NCBI GenBank assembly: GCA_946479515.1
Contig: CAMLGF010000010.1
Location: forward strand, 1 to 64,000
Direction: 5' to 3'
DNA: 64,000 bases
Origin: an uncultured Pseudomonadota bacterium
Lineage (GTDB): Bacteria > Pseudomonadota > Gammaproteobacteria > Steroidobacterales > Steroidobacteraceae
How positions within the stretch are numbered: the stretch's first letter is position 1; every line of letters begins with the position of its first letter. Under the pieces are notes generated by a model. It saw nothing but the letters and a program-made list of their open reading frames with translations, did no database searches and was not told the DNA's origin. This document shows, one piece after another, positions 47,937 through 58,031 of the stretch. The translations under genes were made by a program, and so were the position numbers.

Positions 47937-48632
47937 ATGACCCGGAAGGTGGTCAGCACCGGGATTACGGGGCGGCACGGCAAGCTCGGGCGCGTGGCGC
48001 CCAACGACGCGCAGCCGCAGCCGGCGCTGCCGCAGTTCGCGCACATTTCACGCTATTGGGATTCCGAACATTCGACCTTCACGGCGCGCCTGCTGCCCGG
48101 CGAGTACTACGTGACGCGCCATGCGGAGACGATCGCCACGGTGCTGGGGTCATGCGTCTCGGCGTGCATACGCGATGCGCGCCTGGGCTATGGCGGCATG
48201 AACCATTTCATGCTGCCCCTCGACGGCTCGCTCGGGCTCAGTGCCTGGGGCGCGGCCAACACCGCCGCCACGCGCTATGGCAACGTGGCCATGGAACGAC
48301 TCATCAACGACATCCTCAAGCTCGGCGGCCGGCGCGAGAACCTCGAGATCAAGCTGGTGGGCGGCGGCCGCGTGCTCGCCGACATGGCCACCGACATCGG
48401 CGCGCGCAACATCGCCTTCGTGCGCGAGTACGTGGCGGCCGAGGGCTTCAAGGTGTTGGGCGAGGACCTGGGCGACATCTTTCCGCGCAAGGTGGTGTAC
48501 TTTCCGCAGACCGGCCGCATCCGCGTGCGCAAGCTGTCCGCCGGGCGCGACGACGCGCTGGCGGCGCGCGAGCGGCAGTATCTGCAGCAGCTCGACACCA
48601 AGCCGGTCGAGAACGAAGTCGAGCTCTTCTGA
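47937..48632 (+). CDS. cheD: Chemoreceptor glutamine deamidase CheD
   Basis: CheD (231 residues) deamidates receptor glutamines. Catalytic Cys73 stands in TVLGSCVSACIRD and His90 in GGMNHFMLP, with the EIKLVGGG and NIAFVREYVAAEGFKVLGED motifs. The first 40 residues are an extra basic/Pro-rich tail. It ends with NEVELF. The ATG at 47937 follows the previous stop after 2 bases; longer frames upstream overlap the CheZ-like gene. CheD is used beside CheR/CheB in non-enteric chemotaxis systems. Confidence 0.93.
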   Translation: MTRKVVSTGITGRHGKLGRVAPNDAQPQPALPQFAHISRYWDSEHSTFTARLLPGEYYVTRHAETIATVLGSCVSACIRDARLGYGGMNHFMLPLDGSLGLSAWGAANTAATRYGNVAMERLINDILKLGGRRENLEIKLVGGGRVLADMATDIGARNIAFVREYVAAEGFKVLGEDLGDIFPRKVVYFPQTGRIRVRKLSAGRDDALAARERQYLQQLDTKPVENEVELF

Positions 48633-48646
48633 GCGGCGGAGGCGGC

Positions 48647-49522
48647 ATGGCGAACGCGGCACTATCGGACGAGACACGAATCACGCAAGCAGTCGACGAA
48701 GTCACCCAGGTGCTCACCGCCGAGCTGGCTGGCGATGCGCTCGATCTGCCGAGCTTCCCGGAGGTCGCCATGCGCGTGCGCAAGGCGCTGGCCAACCCCG
48801 ACATCGGCCTCGACGACGTGGTGCGCATGGTGAGCGCCGAGCCGTCGCTGGCGGTGCGGCTGCTGCAGCTGGCGAATTCGGCCGCCCTGAATCCCTCCGG
48901 TCAGCGCATCACCACGTTGCGCGTCGCCATCGCGCGCATCGGCTTCAACCTGGCGCGCAGCGCGACCATCGCATTCGCCATGTCGCAGATGCGGCGCGCG
49001 GATGCCTGGCGCGGGCTGGAGACTCGATTTCGCGAGCTGTGGGAGCAGAGCGCCACGCTGGCCGCGGTCAGTCACGCGGTCGCGAAACGCGCGCGGGGCG
49101 TCAACGCCGACCAGGCCTTGTTCGCCGGCATGTTGCATGCGGTGGGCAGGTTGTTCGTGCTCACCCGCGTCAGCCGGCATCCGGTGCTGCTGAATTCCCA
49201 GGCGTACCATGATCTGGAGCACCATTGGCAGGCGCGGGTGACGCGTGCGCTGCTCACGCGCTGGGACGTCGGCGCCGACATCATCGCGGCCGCCAGCGAC
49301 TTCGCGTCGGCCACCGAGCCACGGACCGGGCCGGCTGACCTGCGCGACGTGTTGTTCGCCGCCCGCTGCATCGTCGACCGGCCGCCCGGGGCAATGCCGG
49401 AGCCGCACCTCTTCCTGTCGGCGCCTTTCCAGCGGCTGTCATTCGATCCGGCGGCCTGCGACGAGATCCTGCATGCCTCCGCCACGGAGGTCGCCTCGCT
49501 GCGGGCCGCGCTGATCGACTGA
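48647..49522 (+). CDS. HDOD-domain protein 1
   Basis: The 291-residue protein is a stand-alone HDOD (HD-related output) domain. It has LDLPSFPEVAMRVRKALANP, SLAVRLLQLANSAALNPSG and FNLARSATIAFAMSQM. At the place of the HD dyad it reads MLHAVG, so the Asp is lost and metal-dependent hydrolysis is not expected. GGCGGAGG lies before the ATG. It is 14 bases after cheD, so it may be expressed with the chemotaxis operon. Confidence 0.85.
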   Translation: MANAALSDETRITQAVDEVTQVLTAELAGDALDLPSFPEVAMRVRKALANPDIGLDDVVRMVSAEPSLAVRLLQLANSAALNPSGQRITTLRVAIARIGFNLARSATIAFAMSQMRRADAWRGLETRFRELWEQSATLAAVSHAVAKRARGVNADQALFAGMLHAVGRLFVLTRVSRHPVLLNSQAYHDLEHHWQARVTRALLTRWDVGADIIAAASDFASATEPRTGPADLRDVLFAARCIVDRPPGAMPEPHLFLSAPFQRLSFDPAACDEILHASATEVASLRAALID

Positions 49523-49633
49523 GCGCTTTACATATCGCGGCCGCATCGCCACCGCTGTAGGGGAGAGCGGCAGGCGGGGGCGGCAATTTCCGGGCACTTC
49601 GCCGTGCCGCACTCACATTCGCATGGCACGGGT

Positions 49634-49660
49634 TAAATCCCCGCTGCGCGTGACCGATAA
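49634..49660 (+). promoter_or_regulatory. Sigma-28 promoter of the HDOD2-4/kinase block
   Basis: TAAATCCC at 49634-49641, 11 bases, and ACCGATAA at 49653-49660 fit the flagellar sigma consensus. The start of the next gene is 9 bases after the -10, so the expected transcription start nearly coincides with the ATG. Upstream in the 146-base gap, CCGTGCC and GGCACGG form a 7-bp dyad with a 16-base centre and no T-run. Confidence 0.75.
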
Positions 49661-49668
49661 CCCACATC

Positions 49669-50577
49669 ATGAGCTTCGATTTCGTCTCAGCGCCGGGAGG
49701 TTCCGCGGACTCCGCGAGGGTCGCCGCGCGCGCGGCGGAAGCGGCGCGCCTGGTCCAGGCCCTGACCGTGGAGCTGGCGGGCGAAAAGATCGACCTGCCG
49801 AGCTTCCCCGAGGTGGCGGCCCGCGCCCGCAAGGCGCTCGCCAACGAGTTCGTCGAGATCGAGGACGTGGTGCGCATCATCAGCGCCGAGCCGGCCCTGG
49901 CCGCGCGCCTGCTGCAGCTCGCGAATTCGGCGGCGCTCAATTCCAGCGGCCGGCGCATCGCCGACCTGCGCCAGGCGCTGTCACGCATCGGCTTCAACAT
50001 GGCGCGCAGCGCCACCATCGCCTTCGCCATGTCGCAGCTGCGGCGCGCCGAGGCGTACCGCGGCCTCGAGCCGCTGCTCGACGAACTGTGGCAGAGTTCG
50101 GCCCACGTCGCCGCCGTCAGCCACGTGGTCGCCCGGCGCTTCACGCGTGTGAACCAGGACACGGCACTGCTCGCCGGCCTGCTGGGCGGCATCGGCAAGC
50201 TCTATCTATTGACGCGGGCCGCGCGCTTCCCGGCCGTGCTCGCCGACGCGGCCACCTACCAGCGAATCGTGGCCGAACTGCACGGGCGCGTCTGCCAGGC
50301 GATCCTGCGCAACTGGGACATTCCCGAGGAAGTGGTCGATGCCGTTCTGGCCTGCGAGAACCATGATCGCGAGCACGAGGGCGCGACCGATCTCACCGAC
50401 GTGTTGACCGTGGGCGCGGCGCTGGCGTCACTGGGGCCGAGCCCGGTGGCCGAACAGATGCTGTTCCTGGGCATCCCGGCGGCGCGCCGCATGAAACTGG
50501 ATGCCGACGCCTGCGTGGCCGCACTGCAGGAATCACACGAGGAGATCGTCTCCCTGCGCGCGGCGCTCGGCGACTGA
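49669..50577 (+). CDS. HDOD-domain protein 2
   Basis: A 302-residue HDOD protein with IDLPSFPEVAARARKALANE, LAARLLQLANSAALNSSGRR and FNMARSATIAFAMSQLRRAE; it is the closest relative of HDOD protein 1. At the HD position it reads LLGGIG, so both HD residues are replaced. No ribosome site is visible before the ATG and the sigma-28 -10 box ends 9 bases earlier, so a leaderless mRNA is possible. It is followed after 5 bases by HDOD3. Confidence 0.85.
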   Translation: MSFDFVSAPGGSADSARVAARAAEAARLVQALTVELAGEKIDLPSFPEVAARARKALANEFVEIEDVVRIISAEPALAARLLQLANSAALNSSGRRIADLRQALSRIGFNMARSATIAFAMSQLRRAEAYRGLEPLLDELWQSSAHVAAVSHVVARRFTRVNQDTALLAGLLGGIGKLYLLTRAARFPAVLADAATYQRIVAELHGRVCQAILRNWDIPEEVVDAVLACENHDREHEGATDLTDVLTVGAALASLGPSPVAEQMLFLGIPAARRMKLDADACVAALQESHEEIVSLRAALGD

Positions 50578-50582
50578 ATGCC

Positions 50583-51482
50583 ATGAGCGCCTCTCCGGAA
50601 ACCAGCAGCACCTCGACGGTGGAAATGCGCGCGCTGCCGAACACCGTGGTGTTCGGCTTCGTGAAGTCGCTGGCCGTCGAGCTGTCCAAGGGCCAGGTCG
50701 AACTGCCGTCCGTTCCCGAGGTGGTCATCAAGCTGCAGCGCACGCTGGCCGACGAGAACGTCAGCAACGAGACCGTGGTGACGGTGGTGGGCGCCGAGCC
50801 CATGCTGGCCGGCAAGCTCATGAACATGGCCAATTCCGCGGCCCTGAATGCGTCGGGCCGCAAGATCGCCGACCTGCGCACGGCCGTCGCGCGCGTCGGC
50901 TTCAACATCGTGCGCTCCGCGGCGCTGACCTTCGCGGTCGAGCAGTTGCGCAAGGTGGAGGAATTCCAGCAACTGCGCGGCCCGCTGGACGCGCTGTGGC
51001 AGAACAGCGTGCAGGTCGCGGCGCTCTGCCACGTGCTGGCCCGCCGCTTCACCTCGCTCAATGGCGACGCGGCGCTGCTCGCCGGGCTGATGCACAACGT
51101 GGGGCGCATCTACATCCTCACGCGCGCCAGCAGGAACCCGGCGCTGATCGCGGACCGGCTGACGTACAACTCCATGGTGCGCGACTGGCACGCCAACGTC
51201 GGCAAGGCGGTGCTGGAGAACTGGCGTGTCGCCGACGAGATCGTCGAGGCGGTGACCAACTACGAGGACCTTGACCGCGAGGCGCGCGGGCCCGTGACAC
51301 TCATCGACGTGCTGTCGCTGGCGGTGCTGCTCGAGCAGAAGAGCACGCAGACCTCGCCCGAGCCGGACGGGAATTTTCTGAAGGGACTGAAGCGGCTGCA
51401 GCTGCAGCCGGGCGATTGCAGCAGCGTGCTCGCGGAGTCGGCGGACGAGATCGCCGCGCTCAAGGCGGCGCTGGGTGGTTAA
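50583..51482 (+). CDS. HDOD-domain protein 3
   Basis: A 299-residue HDOD protein with VELPSVPEVVIKLQRTLADE, MANSAALNASGRKIADLRTA and FNIVRSAALTFAVEQLRKVE. The HD position reads LMHNVG. It is less like copies 1 and 2 than they are like each other. HDOD domains are often output modules of signalling proteins; stand-alone forms have been linked to motility regulation in xanthomonads. The ligand or partner is unknown. Confidence 0.85.
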   Translation: MSASPETSSTSTVEMRALPNTVVFGFVKSLAVELSKGQVELPSVPEVVIKLQRTLADENVSNETVVTVVGAEPMLAGKLMNMANSAALNASGRKIADLRTAVARVGFNIVRSAALTFAVEQLRKVEEFQQLRGPLDALWQNSVQVAALCHVLARRFTSLNGDAALLAGLMHNVGRIYILTRASRNPALIADRLTYNSMVRDWHANVGKAVLENWRVADEIVEAVTNYEDLDREARGPVTLIDVLSLAVLLEQKSTQTSPEPDGNFLKGLKRLQLQPGDCSSVLAESADEIAALKAALGG

Positions 51483-51503
51483 GGAAGGGACGCGGAGGAA
51501 AGC

Positions 51504-52394
51504 ATGCCGTCCATGGCGTTAGGGACGACCACGATCGAGAACATCGTCGCGCACGACGCGGCCGCGCTGGAGAAGGACCTGGCATCGATCCGCATGGATT
51601 CGCAGGTCATGCTCCCCGGCGTGCCGCAGATCGTCACGCGCCTGCAGCAGATGCTGAGCGATCCGGACGTGGGCATTCCACAGCTGATTCCGGTGATCAA
51701 CTACGAGCCCATTCTCGTGGGCCGCGTGCTGCAGATGGCCAATTCCGCGGCCCTCAATCCAACGCGCCGGCAGGTGACGGACGTGCGCACCGGCATCACG
51801 CGCGTCGGCTTCGACCTGCTGCGCTCGGCCACGCTGGCCTATGCCATGCGCCAGCTCTCGCAGGCGCACTCGGTCAAGGACATCCGCCCGCATTTGGAGG
51901 CGCTCTGGGAGCGCAGCGCCTGGACTGCGGCAGTCTCTTACGTGATCGCCCGGAAGTTCACCCGGGTCAACCGCGACGTGGCTTTCCTGGGCGGGCTCAT
52001 GCACGGCGTGGGAAAACTCTTCGTACTCACCCGGGCGGCGCATTTCCCCTTCGTGTTGCGCGATCGCACCAAATACGCAGGCATGCTGCGCAAGTGGCAC
52101 GCGCCGTTCGCCAAGGCTATTCTCAATGGCTGGCGCATCAACGCCGAGGTCATCGAGGCGGTGGTGCAGTACGAGAATCTCAACCGCGAAGTGGTCGGCG
52201 ACGAGCCCGACCTCACCGACATCCTGGCCACCAGCTATCTCGTGGTCGGCCACACGGGTCGCATGCAGGATCTCTCCATGACGGTCGAGAAGATTGCCGC
52301 GTTCTCCCGCCTGCGGCTGGACATCATGGCGGTGGAAGAGACATTGGAGCAGTCTCGCGAAGAGATCGAAGATCTGCGGCTGGCCCTGCGCTAG
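51504..52394 (+). CDS. HDOD-domain protein 4
   Basis: A 296-residue HDOD protein with VMLPGVPQIVTRLQQMLSDP, VGRVLQMANSAALNPTRRQV and FDLLRSATLAYAMRQLSQAH. The HD position reads LMHGVG, so again the Asp is absent. It is the most divergent of the four. AAGGAAGGG lies well before the ATG. It ends 21 bases before the large sensor kinase and is probably co-transcribed with it. Confidence 0.85.
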   Translation: MPSMALGTTTIENIVAHDAAALEKDLASIRMDSQVMLPGVPQIVTRLQQMLSDPDVGIPQLIPVINYEPILVGRVLQMANSAALNPTRRQVTDVRTGITRVGFDLLRSATLAYAMRQLSQAHSVKDIRPHLEALWERSAWTAAVSYVIARKFTRVNRDVAFLGGLMHGVGKLFVLTRAAHFPFVLRDRTKYAGMLRKWHAPFAKAILNGWRINAEVIEAVVQYENLNREVVGDEPDLTDILATSYLVVGHTGRMQDLSMTVEKIAAFSRLRLDIMAVEETLEQSREEIEDLRLALR

Positions 52395-52415
52395 TCCGTC
52401 TTCCGCCACGCTTCC

Positions 52416-55400
52416 GTGACCAGGTACCTCGCGAACACAGCACTGCTGGCGGTTCTCTACTTCTTCGCCGGAAAGCTCGGGTTGATGCTGGCATTGCCGC
52501 CGGGCTATGCCACGGTCATCTGGCCTCCGTCCGGCATCGTGCTCGGCATGTTGTTGCTGCACGGGCGGGGCCTGGCGCCCGGCGCGTTCCTGGGCTCGTT
52601 CCTGCTGAATGCCATGGTCGGCCATGCACCGCACGACCTGCCCACGGCGCGCGAGCTGCTGCTGGCGGGCAGCATCGCGGCCGGTTCGACGATGCAGGCG
52701 CTGCTGGGCCATGCGCTGATCGTGCGCTGGTTCGGCTCTCCGGTTCGTCTACGCGAACTCGCCGACGTGGTGCGATTGCTCGCGATGGCGGTGCCGATCG
52801 CCTGCCTGGTGTCGCCCACGGTTGGCGTGCTGTCGCTGTACGGCATGGCAGGATTGCAGGGCGACTACGCCGCCAACTGGCTCACGTGGTGGTCGGGCGA
52901 CATGTTCGGTGTGCTGGTGTTCATGCCGCTGACGCTGGTCATGAGCCGCCGCACCGCGCTGATGTGGCGCGATCGTCCCGTGCAGGGCGTGCATGCCGTC
53001 AGCCTGATGTTGCTGGTGCTGCCGCTCGGGCTCACCTTCATCGCCTGGAAATCCTTGTCGGAGACCAGCTACCGGCAGAGCCAGGCGCATTTCGAATCGC
53101 TCGCGCGGGAGAGTGAGCAGGCGCTGGCTACGCGGCTGGCGGCCTATGCCAGCGCGCTGCGCAGCGGGGCGGGCATCGTCCAGAGCTCGGTGTTCGTCTC
53201 GCGGGAGGAATGGCGCACGTTCATCGACGCGCTGCGACTGCGCGAGGACTATCCAGGCTTGCTCGGGTTGGGCTGGATCGAGCGCGAGCCTTCCGCCACC
53301 GCGCCGCGCGACGTGGTGAAGTACCTGGAGCCCGGCGCCGTCGGCGGGGCGGCCGTGAGCGAAGACGTGAATGCGCAGCCCCTGTTCCGCGACGCGGCGA
53401 GTCGCGCCGGCGCCTCCGGTCTGCCGGCGATGACGAAGTCGCTCAGGCTGGGCCACGACGAGGAATTCGCGCCAGGATTCCTGCTGCTGCAGCCGGTTTA
53501 CCGCCCGGGAATGCCGCTGGCGGATGCGAAGCAGCGGCTGGCCGCCCTGCGCGGCTTCGTATTCGCGCCGTTTCAGGCTCGCGGTCTGCTGGCCGATCTC
53601 ACACCGAGCCAGGGCCGTCGCCTGGACGTGACGCTGTCACGAGACGACGCGCCCTTGTTCAGCACGCGCGTGGGCGATCGAACCGCGCGCTTCAGCGTGC
53701 GGCGGGATTTTCCGGCCTTCGGCGTCACCTGGCAGCTGGAGTGGAGCAGCACGGTGGAGTTCGAACGCACCGAAAGCCGCGGCGGCGCGAACTTCGTGTT
53801 GTTCGGCGGGTTGCTGTTCACGGGCTTGTTCGCGGTTCTGCTGGTGGTGTTTGGCCGGCGCACGCCTGCCGTGGAGGCCAGCGGTCCGCTGGAACAGCCG
53901 TGGATACTGCCGCTCGCCACTTTCGCGCTGGTGGCCGGCGGCAGCCTGGCCGCCTGGGCGTTGCTGTCGAGCGCGGAGCGTGCGCACTTGAGCTCGCAGG
54001 TCGATGCCGAGACACGCCGGCTCGAGGCGGATCTCGAGCGCTCGGTGCGCGATCGCCTGCAGGTGGTGCGCCGCATGGCGCATCGCTGGTCGGCTGGCGG
54101 CGGCACGCCCTACGTCGTGTGGCGCAACGACGCGCGCGACCTGACGCGCCAGATCGTCGGCCTGGAGCAGCTGCAGTGGATAGGCCCTGACTACTACCTG
54201 CACTGGTCCGAGGGTGTGCGGCGACACGGCTGGTTTCAGGGCACCGACGTGCGCATCGATGCCGGGCGCGCGCGGCGGCTGGCGGCAAGCGCGGAGCGCG
54301 GCCTGACCTACCTGACCGAGCCGCGGGAGATCGCCCCCGGCGAGTCCGCGTTCATGGCCTTCGTGCCGGTGACCCGCGACGGCCGGTTCGACGGCTTCAT
54401 CGTCGCGACCTTCGCGCTGCGCGAGCTGTTCGGCGACGTGCTCGAATCGTCGGCCGGCGACGAGTTCGCATTTGCCGTGCAGTATGACGGCCATACCTAT
54501 TTCGACGACGCCGGAACCGCGGCGGCGGATCGCACCTGGCAGCACGAGGGCGCCTTCAAGGTGGATGAGCGCCGCTGGACGTTCACCGTCAATCCGACAC
54601 AGCGATTCGTCGACGAGCAGCAGAGCTGGCTGCCGCGAATCGTGGCTGTCACCGGCCTGCTGATCGCATTCCTGTCCGCGTTCCTGGTGCGCTATGTGCT
54701 CGCCTCGCGGCTCCGGGCGGTGCGGTTGCAGGCTTCGGCGCAGGCCCTGAGCGCCAGCGAAGAGCGCCATGAACTTGCCATGCGCGGCATGAGCGTCGGC
54801 CTGTGGGATTGGGACGTGTGCACCAATGCCGTGTTCCTCTCGCCGCGCGCGCGCGCCATGATCGGCATGACCACGCCCGATGTCGCGCCGAACTTCACGG
54901 GCTTCCTCGCGCGACTGCACCCCGACGATCGCGTGCGCGTCGAGCGCGCGCTGAACGGGCATCTCAAGCAGCAGAATCCATTCGACGTCGAGCTGCGCCT
55001 GCGTCGCGACGACGGCGAGTACCTCTGGGTGCACATCTGCGGCCAGGCGCAGTACGACGCCCAGGGTTTCGCGCTGCGCATGGCGGGGTCGATGCAGGAC
55101 ATCGCCGCCCGCAAGCGCCAGGAGCAGAAGCTAGAGCGCTCCGAGGCCCAGCTGCGCCTGCTGGTGGAGAACGCGCCCGCGGCGGTCGCGATGCTGGACA
55201 GGGACATGCGCTATCTGATGACCAGCCGGCGCTGGCTGCAGGACTATGGCCTGGAGAGCCGCGACATCATCGGCCTGAGTCACTACGACGTGTTCCCGGA
55301 GATCCGCGGCATGCCGCGATGGCTGGACATCCACCAGCGCGCGCTGCGGGGCGAGCGCTTCGACATGCGCGAAGATTCCTGGACGCGCGCGGATGGCCAG

Positions 55401-56582
55401 ACGGAATGGAATCTCTGGGCCATCCATCCGTGGATCGGTGCGGACGGCGAAGTGGGTGGCATCGTCATGTTCACGGAGGTGATCACCGCCCGCAAGCGCG
55501 CCGAGGAGGCTCTGCGCGCCACCGAGGCGATGAATCGCGCCGCCATCGACAAGGCACCCATCGGCAAGGCGCTGGTGTTGCCGGACGGAACCTTCCTGAG
55601 GGTGAACCTCGCGTTGTGCCAGCTGCTCGGTTACAGCGAGGACGAGATGTTGAGCCGCGACTTCCAGAGCATCACCCATCCCGACGATCTGGCGAGCAAC
55701 CTGGTCGAGATGCGCGCGCTCGTCGAGGGGCGCTCCACCAGCTACCGGACGGAGAAGCGCTACTTCCATCGCGATGGCCGCGTGATCTGGGCGGTGCTCA
55801 GCGTGTCGCCGGTGCGGCGCGCGGATGGCAGCGTGGATTTCCTGGTGGCGCAGATCCAGGACATCACCGAGCGCAAGAACATCGAACGCATGACGGACGA
55901 GTTCGCCGCGGTGGTGGGCAGCGAATTGCGCGCGCCGCTGCTGTCGATCCGGGATGCGCTGGGCGAGATGGCCGCGTCGCGCGAGCTGGCGATGACCGCC
56001 CAGCTGCAGCGCCTGTTCGATACCTGCCGCGCCGGCTGCGAGCGCGTGAATGCACTGGTGGAGGAGATGGCGGATCTCGAGAAGCTGGCCACCGGGCAGA
56101 TGCGATTCGACTTCCGGGACGAAGCCATCGCGATCATCACGCGCCAGGCCGTGGCGGTGAACGAGGCGTTCGCGCGAATTGCCCTGGGCGACATCGATCC
56201 GTTGCTCATGGTCTACGTGGACCCGGCGCGTTACGGGCAGGCGCTGGCGAACCTGCTGTCCAACGCCGCCCGGTTCTCGCCTCCGGGCAGTCCCATCGAG
56301 GTGCGCGTCGAAGCGCGCGAGGACTGGGTGCGCGTCTCGGTGCGTGACCACGGGCAGGGCATTCCCGAGGAGTTTCGCGCGCGCATCTTCGGCAAGTTCG
56401 CGCACCCGGCTTCCGCCACCGGACGGCAGAAGGCAGGCGCCGGCCTCGGCCTGTATCTCACCCGGCAGTTGGTGGAGCAGATGCGCGGAACCATCGGCTT
56501 CGTCAGCCAGGCAGGAGCGGGCAGCACGTTCTGGATGGAATTCCCGCGGGTCTCTCGCGGCGTCCATCGGCTGTCGGCCTGA
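52416..56582 (+). CDS. MASE1-CHASE-PAS sensor (pseudo)kinase
   Basis: A 1388-residue membrane sensor. Residues 1-205 form a MASE1 membrane domain (FFAGKLGLMLALPPGYATVI, IWPPSGI). A CHASE domain follows (about 225-450, LREDYPGLLGLGWIE), then two helices, a second outer domain (about 520-740), and a helix at 742-762. Three PAS domains start near 780, 910 and 1035. The HisKA-like helix reads VVGSELRAPLLS, so Ser1169 replaces the phospho-accepting His. The ATPase domain keeps LANLLSNAARFSP, DHGQGIP and GAGLGLYLTRQLV. It starts at a GTG without a clear ribosome site. An inverted repeat (56574-56591) lies on the stop. Confidence 0.82.
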   Translation: MTRYLANTALLAVLYFFAGKLGLMLALPPGYATVIWPPSGIVLGMLLLHGRGLAPGAFLGSFLLNAMVGHAPHDLPTARELLLAGSIAAGSTMQALLGHALIVRWFGSPVRLRELADVVRLLAMAVPIACLVSPTVGVLSLYGMAGLQGDYAANWLTWWSGDMFGVLVFMPLTLVMSRRTALMWRDRPVQGVHAVSLMLLVLPLGLTFIAWKSLSETSYRQSQAHFESLARESEQALATRLAAYASALRSGAGIVQSSVFVSREEWRTFIDALRLREDYPGLLGLGWIEREPSATAPRDVVKYLEPGAVGGAAVSEDVNAQPLFRDAASRAGASGLPAMTKSLRLGHDEEFAPGFLLLQPVYRPGMPLADAKQRLAALRGFVFAPFQARGLLADLTPSQGRRLDVTLSRDDAPLFSTRVGDRTARFSVRRDFPAFGVTWQLEWSSTVEFERTESRGGANFVLFGGLLFTGLFAVLLVVFGRRTPAVEASGPLEQPWILPLATFALVAGGSLAAWALLSSAERAHLSSQVDAETRRLEADLERSVRDRLQVVRRMAHRWSAGGGTPYVVWRNDARDLTRQIVGLEQLQWIGPDYYLHWSEGVRRHGWFQGTDVRIDAGRARRLAASAERGLTYLTEPREIAPGESAFMAFVPVTRDGRFDGFIVATFALRELFGDVLESSAGDEFAFAVQYDGHTYFDDAGTAAADRTWQHEGAFKVDERRWTFTVNPTQRFVDEQQSWLPRIVAVTGLLIAFLSAFLVRYVLASRLRAVRLQASAQALSASEERHELAMRGMSVGLWDWDVCTNAVFLSPRARAMIGMTTPDVAPNFTGFLARLHPDDRVRVERALNGHLKQQNPFDVELRLRRDDGEYLWVHICGQAQYDAQGFALRMAGSMQDIAARKRQEQKLERSEAQLRLLVENAPAAVAMLDRDMRYLMTSRRWLQDYGLESRDIIGLSHYDVFPEIRGMPRWLDIHQRALRGERFDMREDSWTRADGQTEWNLWAIHPWIGADGEVGGIVMFTEVITARKRAEEALRATEAMNRAAIDKAPIGKALVLPDGTFLRVNLALCQLLGYSEDEMLSRDFQSITHPDDLASNLVEMRALVEGRSTSYRTEKRYFHRDGRVIWAVLSVSPVRRADGSVDFLVAQIQDITERKNIERMTDEFAAVVGSELRAPLLSIRDALGEMAASRELAMTAQLQRLFDTCRAGCERVNALVEEMADLEKLATGQMRFDFRDEAIAIITRQAVAVNEAFARIALGDIDPLLMVYVDPARYGQALANLLSNAARFSPPGSPIEVRVEAREDWVRVSVRDHGQGIPEEFRARIFGKFAHPASATGRQKAGAGLGLYLTRQLVEQMRGTIGFVSQAGAGSTFWMEFPRVSRGVHRLSA

Positions 56583-56663
56583 GTCGGCCGAGCTCGGGGG
56601 CTGGCGAGCGGAATGCGTTAGGCCACATACTGGCGGGACACTTATATATAGGGCCCGACTGGT

Positions 56664-58030
<1,367 letters not shown>

Positions 58031-58031
<1 letters not shown>

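Noticed and set aside
49615..49640. TGGCACG upstream of HDOD2 as a sigma-54 promoter.
   Set aside because: The expected TTGC is replaced by AAAT; the sigma-28 reading of the same region fits much better.
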